DNA of 64,000 nucleotides from Parabacteroides sp. PH5-46 (lineage in GTDB: Bacteria > Bacteroidota > Bacteroidia > Bacteroidales > Tannerellaceae): positions 306,869-370,868 of the forward strand of contig NZ_JARXXA010000003.1 in assembly GCF_029892785.1 (NCBI RefSeq), in the 5' to 3' direction. Under the pieces are notes generated by a model. It saw nothing but the letters and a program-made list of their open reading frames with translations. It was not told where the DNA came from and ran no database searches. Position 1 is the stretch's first letter, and each line of letters begins with the position of its first letter. The position numbers and the translations under genes are program-made. Below, piece by piece: positions 36,243 through 46,100 of the stretch.

Positions 36243-38236
36243 TAAACTTTAAACAAGTCGTAGTGTGTATACTGCTGGTCGTATGCACACTGAACAGTTA
36301 TGGCCAGAACACTGGAAAAGAAGAGATCGACAGTATAAAAACATTCTCACTGGGAGAAGTGGTAGTGATGGAAAAACTTCCCGCATCCGCGGGCACTGAA
36401 ATATCTTCGTTGGAAATAAAACAAATGGATATCACCAAAGTGCCCGAAGCATTGGAGTGGATACCGGGGATAACGCTTACAGAAGCTTCATCGCGCGGAG
36501 AAACCATGATCTATTTGCGAGGATTTAACCAGAGCCGTATTCCGGTATATATGGACGGGATACCTGTATCCGTTCCTTTTGACGGGTTCATTGATCTGGG
36601 ACGCTTGCAGACCGCTTCCGTTTCCAAAATCCATGTATCAAAAGGAATATCCTCCCTTTTATTAGGCGGGAATACGATGGGGGGAGCTGTAAATATCATC
36701 AGTGCGTCACCAACCAATAAGCTGGAAGTAGGCATACAGGCCAGTACACTATGGAATACATCTGTAAATCTGGGAACCAGGCAGGACAAATGGTTCCTGC
36801 AACTGGATGCAGGTTGGATACACCGCAATGATTTCCACCTGCCTTCGGGCTATGACGCAGTAGAGGGGCTACAAGAAGGAAGCAAGCGGCATCATTCCGA
36901 AACAACCGATTGGCAATTGAATGGAAAGTTTGGCTTCACCCCTCGGGAAGGTGATGAATATGTTGTGGGATACAGTATGGTGCGCGCGGATAAATACGTC
37001 CTCCCCTATCTGGGTGAAAACAGCAAACCGCGTTTCTGGAGATATAAGGATTGGGATAAAGACCAGATCTATTTCTTTTCCGGAACTAACCTTGGTAAAG
37101 AATGGAGATTGGAATCCCGTCTGTTTTACGACCGATACTATAACTTGCTGAAAGCTTATGATGATGAAAACTATAATTCGCAGGAAAGCAAATCGGCTTT
37201 CGATAGCTATTATGACGATTATTCGCTGGGAGCAGGTTTGGTATTGGGATGGAAAGGGATAGAAAACAATCATCTGAAACTGGGAGCGAACTACAAGAAA
37301 GATGTGCATCGCAGCCACGATGATGATGACCCCGAAGCCGAACAAAGTGAATATACAGCTTCTCTCTCTTTGGAAAACACCTACACTATCAATGATAAGT
37401 TATCCCTTTTGGCTGGCATTGGATATTTCCGGCATCAGGGCGCCACTATCGAAGCCTACGAACAATTAGAGAGTTCTAAAGAATACGGAATAGTGAATTA
37501 TCCAAAATCATCAGACAACGATATCAACTACCAGTTAGCAGTGGATTACCGATACAATCTTAATCATGGACTACGTTTCAGTTTTTCCCGGAATTCCCGT
37601 TTTGCTTCACTAAAAGAGCGATATTCGTATAAACGGGGAAAGGCAGTCCCTAATCCCGATCTGAAGACAGAACATTCCTACAATCTGGATTTAACTTATA
37701 ACGGCAAATGGAATCATTGGCAATGGTACACAAGCGCCTATTATATGCTTCTCACCAATACCATTCAGGAAATCACAGGAGTGGATACAGAAGACCCGCT
37801 TATATGGCAACTTCAGAATAAAGGGAAAGCTCATTTTAGGGGTTTTGAAACTGGATTATCTTACCGATACAGGTGGATAGAAGCAGAAACTAATTACAGC
37901 TATATCAACCGCATAAACAAAACGGATAAGAATATAAAGTTTACTGAAGTACCCGATCATAAATGGAACGCGATGATACAGGTCAGCCCTTTTTATGATA
38001 TAAGGATTCAGGCGCGGATGACCGCCGTCAGCAAAACGAATATGAGCAGTGACGGCAAAATAACAATTCCGGGATATGCACTGTTCCATACTAATATAGG
38101 TAAACAGTTTAATGGATTCGATGTAAAACTGGGAATAAAAAATCTCTTCGACAAACTCTATTATTTCTCCGAAGGATATCCAATGGAAGGACGACGGTAT
38201 TATATTTCGTTGGCTTACCGGTTTATTAAAAAATAA
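36239..38236 (+). CDS. TonB-dependent outer-membrane receptor in the nar operon
   Basis: A 665-residue receptor. A signal peptide (KQVVVCILLVVCTLNSYGQ) precedes a plug domain (about 40-150, with YLRGFNQSRIPVYMDGIPVS and GNTMGGAVNI), and a 22-strand type barrel follows, ending in an aromatic C-terminal strand (YYISLAYRFIKK). There is no carboxypeptidase-like N-terminal extension, so it is not SusC-type. The four-base overlap with narI ties it to nitrate respiration. Likely cargo is a metal complex such as molybdate or iron/heme, but nothing in the sequence decides which. Confidence 0.88.
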   Translation: MINFKQVVVCILLVVCTLNSYGQNTGKEEIDSIKTFSLGEVVVMEKLPASAGTEISSLEIKQMDITKVPEALEWIPGITLTEASSRGETMIYLRGFNQSRIPVYMDGIPVSVPFDGFIDLGRLQTASVSKIHVSKGISSLLLGGNTMGGAVNIISASPTNKLEVGIQASTLWNTSVNLGTRQDKWFLQLDAGWIHRNDFHLPSGYDAVEGLQEGSKRHHSETTDWQLNGKFGFTPREGDEYVVGYSMVRADKYVLPYLGENSKPRFWRYKDWDKDQIYFFSGTNLGKEWRLESRLFYDRYYNLLKAYDDENYNSQESKSAFDSYYDDYSLGAGLVLGWKGIENNHLKLGANYKKDVHRSHDDDDPEAEQSEYTASLSLENTYTINDKLSLLAGIGYFRHQGATIEAYEQLESSKEYGIVNYPKSSDNDINYQLAVDYRYNLNHGLRFSFSRNSRFASLKERYSYKRGKAVPNPDLKTEHSYNLDLTYNGKWNHWQWYTSAYYMLLTNTIQEITGVDTEDPLIWQLQNKGKAHFRGFETGLSYRYRWIEAETNYSYINRINKTDKNIKFTEVPDHKWNAMIQVSPFYDIRIQARMTAVSKTNMSSDGKITIPGYALFHTNIGKQFNGFDVKLGIKNLFDKLYYFSEGYPMEGRRYYISLAYRFIKK

Positions 38237-38245
38237 GAGCAACCC

Positions 38246-38716
38246 ATGATAAGGATTATAACAGGGCTTGTAAATGGTGGAAAGAGTACCCGATTTCTAA
38301 AACTATACGAAGAAAGTGGAGATGGTATAGGTTTATACGCAAAAAAACTATACAATGAGGAAAAAACGATTGTGGGTTACAACCTCATTCTGCTACCCGG
38401 TAAAGAAGAAATCCCTTTTATCTGTTTAAAAGAATCCATATACCAAAACGAGAACTGTTATCTTATCCAGGGACGGTTTGCTTTCCTGAAAGAAACATTC
38501 GAGATAGCCGAACAATACATATTGAGTTCTTCTGACCACATTCCTGTCTGGATAGATGAAATCGGCAAACTGGAACTCAAAGGGAAGGGATACGATAAAC
38601 TGTTGCGTAGGTTGTTGAAATCTGACAGGGAGATAACTATTACGGTAAGGGATAGTCTCTTAGTCGATATCCTGAATCAGTACAAAATAAAGGAATACCG
38701 GTTATTGGGTATATAA
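38246..38716 (+). CDS. P-loop nucleoside-triphosphatase (THEP1/DUF2478-like)
   Basis: A 156-residue P-loop protein. Walker A is ITGLVNGGKSTRF (about 5-17) and Walker B is IPVWIDEIGKLELKG (about 94-108), the arrangement of the THEP1 NTPase family. It is the last gene of the nar operon, nine bases after the TonB receptor. Related small NTPases occur near molybdenum transport genes as I recall, so a role in metal uptake or cofactor insertion, perhaps replacing MobB, is a hypothesis. Confidence 0.8.
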   Translation: MIRIITGLVNGGKSTRFLKLYEESGDGIGLYAKKLYNEEKTIVGYNLILLPGKEEIPFICLKESIYQNENCYLIQGRFAFLKETFEIAEQYILSSSDHIPVWIDEIGKLELKGKGYDKLLRRLLKSDREITITVRDSLLVDILNQYKIKEYRLLGI

Positions 38717-38761
38717 TAGTATAATATAAAAGCTCTGTTTCTTTAGGATCATTGACATAAC

Positions 38762-38810
38762 AAAAAAGACAGGAGCAATAGTTAATGAAACCGTTGCTTC
38801 TGCTTTTTTT
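38762..38810. terminator. Bidirectional terminator between the nar operon and marR
   Basis: AAAAAAGACAGGAGCAA pairs with TTGCTTCTGCTTTTTT, with one bulge and one G-T pair, between convergent genes. A and T runs at the ends allow use in both directions. Confidence 0.8.
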
Positions 38811-38821
38811 ATATCCTGCTA

Positions 38822-39199
38822 TTACAGCTTGATCACTGGCTTTAACGATTCAGGAATATTAAATTCAGCGCATTTAATCGATTCAAGCTTTTTTTGCCCG
38901 GCATTAGTCAATACAAAATACATTTGCCGCTTATCGTCTTTCCCCACAATACGCTTGATAAGACCTTTCTTTTCTACCGATTTTATTACTTTCGATGTAT
39001 TCGAATTACTCAATCCTAAAACACCGGCCAATTCATTTGAAGAATATTTTTGAATGCTCAGCGAGCATAACAGCATTCCTTCGTTCAACCCCAGGTTATA
39101 TGATTGCTGGAAGTCTGATTCAAATTCATAAATCGCCCTGTATACATCCCTGATCTGACATAGCGTACTTACTTGCGAATTATCCATATTATTTGCCAT
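38822..39199 (-). CDS. MarR-family transcriptional regulator
   Basis: A 125-residue winged-helix protein, slightly short for MarR. The recognition region is YSSNELAGVLGLSNSNTSKV (about 53-72) and the wing is KDDKRQMYFVLTNAG (about 87-101). It is the last gene of a minus-strand unit (DUF6132, rhodanese, DUF2892, thioredoxin, MarR). Its possible targets are the TTTCCnnnGGAAA-type sites at its own operon promoter (40515-40527), the RND operon and the phospholipase gene. This link is inferred from position only. Confidence 0.85.
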   Translation of the reverse strand: MANNMDNSQVSTLCQIRDVYRAIYEFESDFQQSYNLGLNEGMLLCSLSIQKYSSNELAGVLGLSNSNTSKVIKSVEKKGLIKRIVGKDDKRQMYFVLTNAGQKKLESIKCAEFNIPESLKPVIKL

Positions 39200-39222
39200 T
39201 ACAGTATAAATTTATATTCTCA

Positions 39223-39693
39223 TTATTCTTTTAATAAAATAGTATCGATAGCATCTTTTAATTGCTGTTTGGGCAATGCTCCTGCTGCCATCTGGGGCTG
39301 TTCATTCATCGGAATAAACAGCAATGATGGAATACTCCTTATTCCAAAGGCAGCAGCGAGTTCAGGCTCTGTTTCCGTATTGATTTTATAAATATAGATA
39401 CGGTCCTTATATTCTGCCGCCAGTTCTTCCAATACCGGAGCTATCGCTTTACACGGTCCACACCAGTCTGCGTAGAAATCAATCAATGCCGGCTTATCTC
39501 CCAAATACTGCCACTGGGAACTTGCTTCAAAATTAGCAACTTTTGATAAGAATTCAGCCTTTGTTAAATGTATTGTTGTCATATTGTTCTCTTTTTTAGT
39601 TTTTACTTCCGTTTGATTTTTTGTTTCCGCTTTGTTATTACAAGAAATTAGCAACAGCGCTATTAGCGGAAATAATAAGATTGTATGTTTCAT
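39223..39693 (-). CDS. Thioredoxin-domain lipoprotein
   Basis: A 156-residue protein. The lipobox LLLISC with Cys18 marks a lipoprotein. After a charged linker comes a thioredoxin domain (about 45-155) with the classical active site DWCGPCKA and the cis-proline region IRSIPSLLF. It should work in the periplasm as a disulfide reductase or exchange protein. It ends 23 bases before marR and overlaps the DUF2892 gene by four bases. Confidence 0.9.
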   Translation of the reverse strand: MKHTILLFPLIALLLISCNNKAETKNQTEVKTKKENNMTTIHLTKAEFLSKVANFEASSQWQYLGDKPALIDFYADWCGPCKAIAPVLEELAAEYKDRIYIYKINTETEPELAAAFGIRSIPSLLFIPMNEQPQMAAGALPKQQLKDAIDTILLKE

Positions 39694-39932
39694 TTTCTAT
39701 CCGGTTCATATTTTTTAATCTGGTTACCATAGATGTTTTCTTTCTGTTGCTTATCAGTATAACATCCTCCCGCTCCACAGCAGGACACATTCATGATTGC
39801 CTGAAAAAGCAGTAATCCTCCTAATATAAGGAAAATATAATCTTTGGAGGTTATCGAGTAGATAGCGACTGCTATTCCCAATAGTAATCGGACTATCCGG
39901 GTAATATCCCAGTTTTTTAATATACGATTCAT
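39690..39932 (-). CDS. DUF2892 inner-membrane protein with CC..C tail motif
   Basis: About 80 residues from MNRILKNWDITRIV (an ATG four codons earlier is the alternative). Two membrane segments (VRLLLGIAVAIYSI and YIFLILGGLLLFQAIMNV) are followed by SCCGAGGC, a cysteine cluster. DUF2892 proteins are often fused or linked to rhodaneses, as here. The cysteines could carry thiols or metal. Overlap with the thioredoxin gene indicates coupling. Confidence 0.85.
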   Translation of the reverse strand: MNRILKNWDITRIVRLLLGIAVAIYSITSKDYIFLILGGLLLFQAIMNVSCCGAGGCYTDKQQKENIYGNQIKKYEPDRK

Positions 39933-39944
39933 ATTGTTCTCCAT

Positions 39945-40244
39945 TTAAAAATTAGACCAACTTCCTCCATTGTATACTTCCTGAAACCCTTTAGACCTTA
40001 AGACCGCTACCGCGCTACGGCTACGCATCCCACTGGCACATACGGCAATAATGGGTTTGTCCTTTTTGAGCTTTGATAGATTGTTGTTCAAACTATCCAG
40101 GGGAATATTAACTGAATTAGCTACTGCTCCCTGCTTATACTCTTCTTTTGTTCGAACATCCAGAAGTATAGCCCCGTTTTCTAAAAGTGTTTTGAAATCG
40201 GCCTTCTCTTCTAATCCGAACAGCCTGCTGAAAAATCCTGCCAT
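39945..40244 (-). CDS. Rhodanese-like sulfurtransferase
   Basis: A 99-residue single rhodanese domain. The entry motif ILLDVRTKEEYKQGAVANSV (about 27-46) and the active-site loop CASGMRSRSA (about 69-78, catalytic cysteine first) are intact. It moves sulfane sulfur as a cysteine persulfide. The loop is six residues long as in typical sulfurtransferases. It is part of the thiol-redox unit with thioredoxin and DUF6132. Confidence 0.92.
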   Translation of the reverse strand: MAGFFSRLFGLEEKADFKTLLENGAILLDVRTKEEYKQGAVANSVNIPLDSLNNNLSKLKKDKPIIAVCASGMRSRSAVAVLRSKGFQEVYNGGSWSNF

Positions 40245-40272
40245 AATGTTTAATTTATTATTGTTTGTTTCA

Positions 40273-40473
40273 CTACTTTTTCGCTTTATCTTTTTTAAAA
40301 ATTCCTCCTAATAAACTACCCATCAGCACTCCATACAAAGTACTCATGGTAGGCGATGAAGTTATGGGACAAGTTCCGGTACTACATCCGATATATCTCC
40401 AATAAAGATATCCGCCTACTGCACCTAACAGAGCTCCTAAAAGGTATGTCCAATTATTTTTTATGACTTCCAT
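40273..40473 (-). CDS. DUF6132 small membrane protein
   Basis: A 66-residue protein with two membrane segments (YLLGALLGAVGGYLYW and STLYGVLMGSLLGGIF). The loop between them, CSTGTCPITSSP, holds a C-x4-CP motif. It begins the minus-strand thiol-redox operon. A related protein at 47434-47646 lacks this motif. The function is not known; the neighbours suggest sulfur or thiol handling. Confidence 0.85.
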   Translation of the reverse strand: MEVIKNNWTYLLGALLGAVGGYLYWRYIGCSTGTCPITSSPTMSTLYGVLMGSLLGGIFKKDKAKK

Positions 40474-40498
40474 ATGTTTGTTTTTATCATTCAGATCA

Positions 40499-40527
40499 CA
40501 AAGATAAACATTTATTTCTAACGGAAA
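40499..40527 (-). promoter_or_regulatory. Promoter and operator of the DUF6132-to-MarR operon
   Basis: A minus-strand -7 box TATCTTTG at 40499-40506 is followed upstream by TTTCTAACGGAAA at 40515-40527, one copy of the TTTCCnnnGGAAA motif, overlapping the -33 region. Confidence 0.6.
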
Positions 40528-40626
40528 CTACTTCTTTTAGAAATAATTTGCAAAAAATTATATATACGCTATAAATAAGAGTTTTACAAAACGAAACAAT
40601 AAGAAAAAAACATTCAAAAATATTAT

Positions 40627-40691
40627 TTTCCGTCGGAAACTTGTTTCTTTGGAGTATATTACTTTCCTTTGCACCATATTTCCATTGGAAA
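40627..40691 (+). promoter_or_regulatory. RND operon promoter flanked by two TTTCCnnnGGAAA operators
   Basis: TTTCCGTCGGAAA (40627-40639) adjoins a -33 CTTG (40640-40643). The -7 TTCCTTTG is at 40664-40671 after a 20-base spacer, and TTTCCATTGGAAA (40679-40691) starts at the expected first transcribed base. The operators are 52 bases apart, as at 25315 and 25367. The arrangement fits a repressor. Confidence 0.7.
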
Positions 40692-40730
40692 CTAATCCGA
40701 GTATACAATAAACAGTAGAATATAGTAAAA

Positions 40731-42044
40731 ATGAAAAGAACAACGATCATCACATTAAGTGTAATCTGGCTTAGCCTGTCGGTTCAGGCACAAAGCCACC
40801 GGCACATCACGGCAGAGGATGCCGTAAATATTGCTGTTGAAAATAACAGTAATATAAAAATCTCAAATCTGGATAGAAAAATAGCCAATGCCGACTATCA
40901 TCAGACCGACGCTATTTTCCTGCCTCAAATCACACTGGGATATACAGCATTAACAACAAACAATCCGTTGAATACTTTTGGCTTCCTCTTACAGCAGGAA
41001 TCAGTTACAGCGATGGATTTCGATCCTGCAAAGCTGAACAATCCGGGTGCCACACAAAATTACGGCACCCAGGTAGAGGCGAAACTACCCCTTTTGAACA
41101 TGGATATGATTTATGCCCGTAAAGGAGCCCGCGCACAGGAAGAGGTATACAAATATAAAGCCGAGCGGACCAAAGAATACATCGAGTTTGAAGTTAGAAA
41201 AGCATATACTGCGTTGCAAATGGCCTATCAGGCACGGAACATCCTCAGAAAATCGCTCGACGACGTGAAACAAATACACCGATCAGTGACTAATTTTTAC
41301 AATCAGGGACTGATACAAAAATCGGACGTATTGAATGCACAGGTACAAGTAAATACTATTGAGAGTGCTTTGGCAAAAGCCGAAAGCAACATACACAATG
41401 CCTCTAACGGGCTTCGCCTGCTGATGGGGCAAGACATAAGCGATGAAGTATATACGACCGATTCTTTGACGCAAAAAAGGGAGATACATCTGGAAACGAA
41501 TCTTTCTCTGTTCCGTTCGGATATTATGGCGCTCCAAAAGGCTGTAGATGCAACGGATATGATGCTGAAATCTTCCCGGATGGCCTTCCTGCCACGCATT
41601 AATGCCTTCGGTTCATACAACCTGAATGACTCTAAAGCCTTCAAGTTCAGAAACGATTCTTATTTGGCAGGTATCAACCTGAGCTGGGATATCTTCTCAG
41701 GCAATCGGAACCGCAGCAAAATGAAATCGGCACAATACCAAAAAGGCCGGATGCAGGAAGAACTAAACCTGCATATTAAAAAAGAACAACTGGAATTAGA
41801 CAAGGCGAGGCGTGATCTGAACGACTCGCAAACGGAAATAAATAAACAACAGATAAGTGTTGAGCAGGCCGAAGAAGCCTTGCGCATCCTGGCCGATCGT
41901 CATAGCGAGGGTTTGGCAAGCACCACCGACCTATTGATGGCGCAGGCCCAGTTCTCAGGGCAGAAACTTCTGCTCTCACAAGCTATTATGTCCTATAATA
42001 TAATAGAAGCATACCTCCGGTTTTTATCCACAACTAAGAATTAA
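40731..42044 (+). CDS. TolC-family outer-membrane efflux channel
   Basis: A 437-residue TolC-family protein with a signal peptide (TTIITLSVIWLSLSVQAQ) and two long coiled-coil/beta repeats typical of outer-membrane efflux proteins (about 25-220 and 230-435). It forms the periplasmic tunnel and outer-membrane exit of the tripartite pump whose other parts follow directly. It is 14 bases before the adaptor gene. The double-operator promoter at 40627-40691 lies 40 bases upstream. Confidence 0.92.
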   Translation: MKRTTIITLSVIWLSLSVQAQSHRHITAEDAVNIAVENNSNIKISNLDRKIANADYHQTDAIFLPQITLGYTALTTNNPLNTFGFLLQQESVTAMDFDPAKLNNPGATQNYGTQVEAKLPLLNMDMIYARKGARAQEEVYKYKAERTKEYIEFEVRKAYTALQMAYQARNILRKSLDDVKQIHRSVTNFYNQGLIQKSDVLNAQVQVNTIESALAKAESNIHNASNGLRLLMGQDISDEVYTTDSLTQKREIHLETNLSLFRSDIMALQKAVDATDMMLKSSRMAFLPRINAFGSYNLNDSKAFKFRNDSYLAGINLSWDIFSGNRNRSKMKSAQYQKGRMQEELNLHIKKEQLELDKARRDLNDSQTEINKQQISVEQAEEALRILADRHSEGLASTTDLLMAQAQFSGQKLLLSQAIMSYNIIEAYLRFLSTTKN

Positions 42045-42058
42045 CAAAATAGATAGAT

Positions 42059-43141
42059 ATGAAAATTTCAAGAAACGTAATTTTAGGTATTGCAGCAATA
42101 TCCATATTTTATTCCTGTTCATCTGCCGATGAGCAAAAAGAGAAAGGCCAGCCGGCCGTAAATGTAGAGGTGTATTATCCCACCCGGTCAACCAACGAAG
42201 GCTTTTATTTGAGTGGCGAGATCACTGCCCGCCAAACAGCCGCCATCAGTACACGTATGATGGGATATATAAATAAGATACATGCGAAACCGGGTGATAA
42301 GGTTTCAGCCGGACAGCTATTAGTTTCAATCAGCAGTGATGATATTCAAGCTAAAAAAGCACAGGTGCAAGCTATGATTACCGAGGTCGAAGCAGCAGCG
42401 AAAAACGCCGGGCGAGACTATGAACGCTTCAAAACACTGCATGCGCAAAACAGTGTATCGGATAAGGAATTAGAAAACGTCTCCTTACAACATACTTCCA
42501 TGCAGGCAAAAGTACAAATGGCTCATCAGCAGATGAATGAAGTAAATGCGATGCTGGCCTATAGCCATATCCGCGCACCCTTTTCGGGAACGGTTACTCA
42601 AAAACTAATGGACGAAGGTAGCATGGCCAATCCCGGAATGCCTATCCTGATGATGGAACAAAGCGGCGAACTACAAATCGTTGCATCTGTGCCCGAAAGC
42701 TATATCCCGTATGTGAAAGTAGGTGATGCGGCTCAAATAGAAATAAAGTCATTGGGCACAACCATACCGGGAAAAGTGTCGGAACTTAGCCCTTCGGCCT
42801 ATCGCACAGGAGGACAATATGCCATGAAACTGGCTATCGACACCAAGGACAAAGAGAATATCCATTCAGGAATGTATGTAAACGTACTAATACCCAATAA
42901 AATAAAAGAAGACACTGCATCAAAGATACTGATAGATAAGAATTCTGTCGTTTACCGCGACCAGCTAACGGGTGTGTATGTGGTGGGCGACCGCAGTGAA
43001 GCCAACCTGCGTTGGGTGCGGTTGGGTAAGACAACGGGTAATCAGATAGAAGTACTTTCGGGTTTGAACCACAACGACAAAGTGGTGTTGAGCGCCGATA
43101 GCAAGTTGTATAATGGTGTGAAAGTATCGGCATCTAAATAA
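42059..43141 (+). CDS. RND efflux periplasmic adaptor (lipoprotein)
   Basis: A 360-residue membrane-fusion protein. The lipobox SIFYSC anchors it to the inner membrane. The split lipoyl domain shows in KIHAKPGDKVSAGQLLVSI (about 77-95) and AYSHIRAPFSGTVTQKLMDE (about 162-181), with a coiled-coil hairpin between them. The beta-barrel and membrane-proximal domains follow. It links the RND pump to TolC. Ten bases separate it from the pump gene. Confidence 0.93.
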   Translation: MKISRNVILGIAAISIFYSCSSADEQKEKGQPAVNVEVYYPTRSTNEGFYLSGEITARQTAAISTRMMGYINKIHAKPGDKVSAGQLLVSISSDDIQAKKAQVQAMITEVEAAAKNAGRDYERFKTLHAQNSVSDKELENVSLQHTSMQAKVQMAHQQMNEVNAMLAYSHIRAPFSGTVTQKLMDEGSMANPGMPILMMEQSGELQIVASVPESYIPYVKVGDAAQIEIKSLGTTIPGKVSELSPSAYRTGGQYAMKLAIDTKDKENIHSGMYVNVLIPNKIKEDTASKILIDKNSVVYRDQLTGVYVVGDRSEANLRWVRLGKTTGNQIEVLSGLNHNDKVVLSADSKLYNGVKVSASK

Positions 43142-43151
43142 ACAGGAAATT

Positions 43152-46100
43152 ATGGAAAACGGAATTTCAGGAAAAATAGCCAACGCATTCATTAAGTCAA
43201 AATTGAGTGTATTGCTCTTTATCGCTTTTATGCTCTTGGGGCTGTTCAGCCTATATCTTATCCCGCGTGAGGAAGAGCCTCAGATTGATGTGCCGATGGC
43301 AGACATTATGGTTGGCTATCCGGGCGCTTCGCCCGAGGAGGTAGAGTCGAGAATCATGCAACCGCTCGAAAAAGTGGTTTCCAACGTCAAAGGGGTTGAA
43401 CATGTATACTCCACTTCGATGAATGATATGGGAATGCTCACCGTGCAATTCTATGTGGGCGAAGATGTGGAACGCTCATTAGTAAAGCTCTACAACGAGA
43501 TAATGAAGAATATGGATCGTATGCCGCAAGGAGCGACCATGCCTCTGGTCAAATCGCGTGCCATAGACGATGTGCCCGCGTTGGCATATACCCTTTGGAG
43601 TGAAGAAATGGGCGACTATCAACTGCGCCAGGTAGCCGAAGTAGTAGGCGATGAGATAAAGAAAATACCCGACGTGGCTCAGGTAAACGTCGTCGGAGGA
43701 CAGAGCCGCGAGGTGAAAGTGATGCTCGACAAAGACAAGATGGCGCAGAGCAAGCTCGACTTCGGGGCAATCACCCAAGCTTTGCAGGCCAATAATTCGC
43801 AGATGCAGAGTGGTAATATCATAACAGGCGATATGGTTTACTCGGTACAAACTGGCAGCTTCTTCGCCGATGTGGAAGAGGTGCGAAACCTTATTGTGGG
43901 AACGAACGACAATCAGCCTGTATACCTTTATCAGATAGCCGAGATAGAGGATGGCCCCGAAGTGCCTAAGCAGTATGTTTCGTTCGGCTATGGCGCCGCG
44001 TCGAAAGACAAAAAGGGCGCTATGCCCGACGATTATTCGGCCGTAACCATATCGATAGCCAAGAAGAAGGGAGCCGATGCCATGCAGTTGGCAGAAATAG
44101 TAAGCGATAAGGTAGAACATCTGAAGAAAGAGGTTATAACCAATGACGTACATGTGGAAATTACCCGTAACTATGGCGAAACGGCCTCTTACAAAGTCTT
44201 TGAATTGCTGTCGCATCTCTCTATCGCAATCGTTATCGTAACCCTGTTTGTGATGCTGGCTATGGGTTGGCGTGGCGGATTGGTGGTATTCCTTTCCGTA
44301 CCGGTAACCTTTGCCCTTACCTTGTTTGCCTACTACTTTTTAGGATATACGCTCAACCGTATTACCTTGTTTGCTTTAGTGTTTGTAACAGGTATTGTAA
44401 CGGACGACTCCATTGTGATTGCCGAGAATATGCACCGGCATTTCAAGATGAAGAAACTGCCGCCATTGCAAGCTGCTTTGTATGCGATCAATGAGGTGGG
44501 TAACCCTACTATTCTGGCTACCCTTACAGTGATTGCCGCCGTACTGCCTATGGCTTTCGTATCGGGAATGATGGGGCCTTATATGAGCCCGATGCCTATC
44601 GGAGCATCTATCGCCATGACGTTCTCATTAATCATAGCATTGACGCTCACTCCTTACTTTGGTTATTTATTTCTCCGGCATAAGGATAAAAGAGGCAAGA
44701 AGTCGAAGAAACAGGAAGAGAAAGATTCCGACCTGCGCGAAACGAAGATGTATAGGCTATATGCCAAAACCATCACCCCCTTTCTGGAAAATAGAAAATA
44801 TCGTTGGGGCTTTATGATTGGGCTGACCGTAATCTTGCTTGCTACGTTCTCGCTGTTCTACACCAAAGCGGTTCCCGTGAAAATGTTGCCTTTCGACAAT
44901 AAGAATGAATTTCAAGTAGTGATTGATATGCCTGAAGGCACCACATTGGAACGTACGGCAGCCGTTACCAAAGAATTGGCGGTGTATCTGAGCCGTAACG
45001 AAAAGGTAACGAATTATCAAACGTATGTAGGTACGTCGGCTCCTATTAGTTTTAACGGACTGGTTCGTCACTACGATATGCGCATGGGTGATAACATTGC
45101 CGATATACAGGTCAATCTGATAGGTAAAGGCGAGCGCAGCGAACAAAGCCACGACATAGCCTCTTCTGTCCGTGCCGACTTGCAAGCTATCGCGAAGAAG
45201 TATAATGCCAATGTAAAGGTGGTGGAAGTTCCTCCCGGCCCTCCCGTGATGTCTACCATCGTAGCCGAAATATATGGACCTGATTATGAACAACAGATTG
45301 ATGTAGCCCGTCAGATAAAAGATATACTGGCTGCGACAGATAATGTAGCCGATGTAGATTGGTCGGTAGAGGATACACAAATAGAATACAAATTCGAAGT
45401 GGATAAAGACAAGGCTATGCGGTTAGGAATTCCCAACGCACAGGTGGTTCAGAACCTGCGGGCTGCCCTGTCCGGGATGTCGGTAGGCGTATTACATCGG
45501 CCGGCTTCCGTTCAACAGATTGGGATTGTGCTTCAATTACCCGAAACGGAAAAAGCAAGCCTCGAAGATGTACTGAATATGAAGGTGGTCAACCAGCAGG
45601 GATTAGCCGTTCCAATCAGCGATATAGTAACGGTTACCCAAGACGAGAAAGCGAAAAGCATCCAGCGTAAAGACCAGAAACGGGTGGTGTTCGTTCTGAC
45701 CGAAGTAGCAGGAGACCTCGAAAGCCCTATCTACCCGATTACTGCAGTATCGGATAAACTGTCCGAAATAAAGCTTCCCGAAGGATATACGCTATCGGAA
45801 GAATATAGCGAGCAACCTAAATATGAAGACAATTTCGCCTTGAAATGGGATGGAGAATGGCAGATAACCTACGAGGTATTCCGCGACCTGGGCTTGGCTT
45901 TTATGCTGGTATTGATTATTATCTACATATTGATTGTAGCTTGGTTTCAGAACTTTATCACGCCATTGGTACAGTTGGCAGCCATACCGCTGTCCCTGAT
46001 TGGGATTATTCTCGGGCACTGGGCTTTCGGCGCTTATTTCAGCGCCCCTTCGATGATCGGGTTTATTGCCCTGGCGGGAATTATGGTGCGTAACTCCGTG

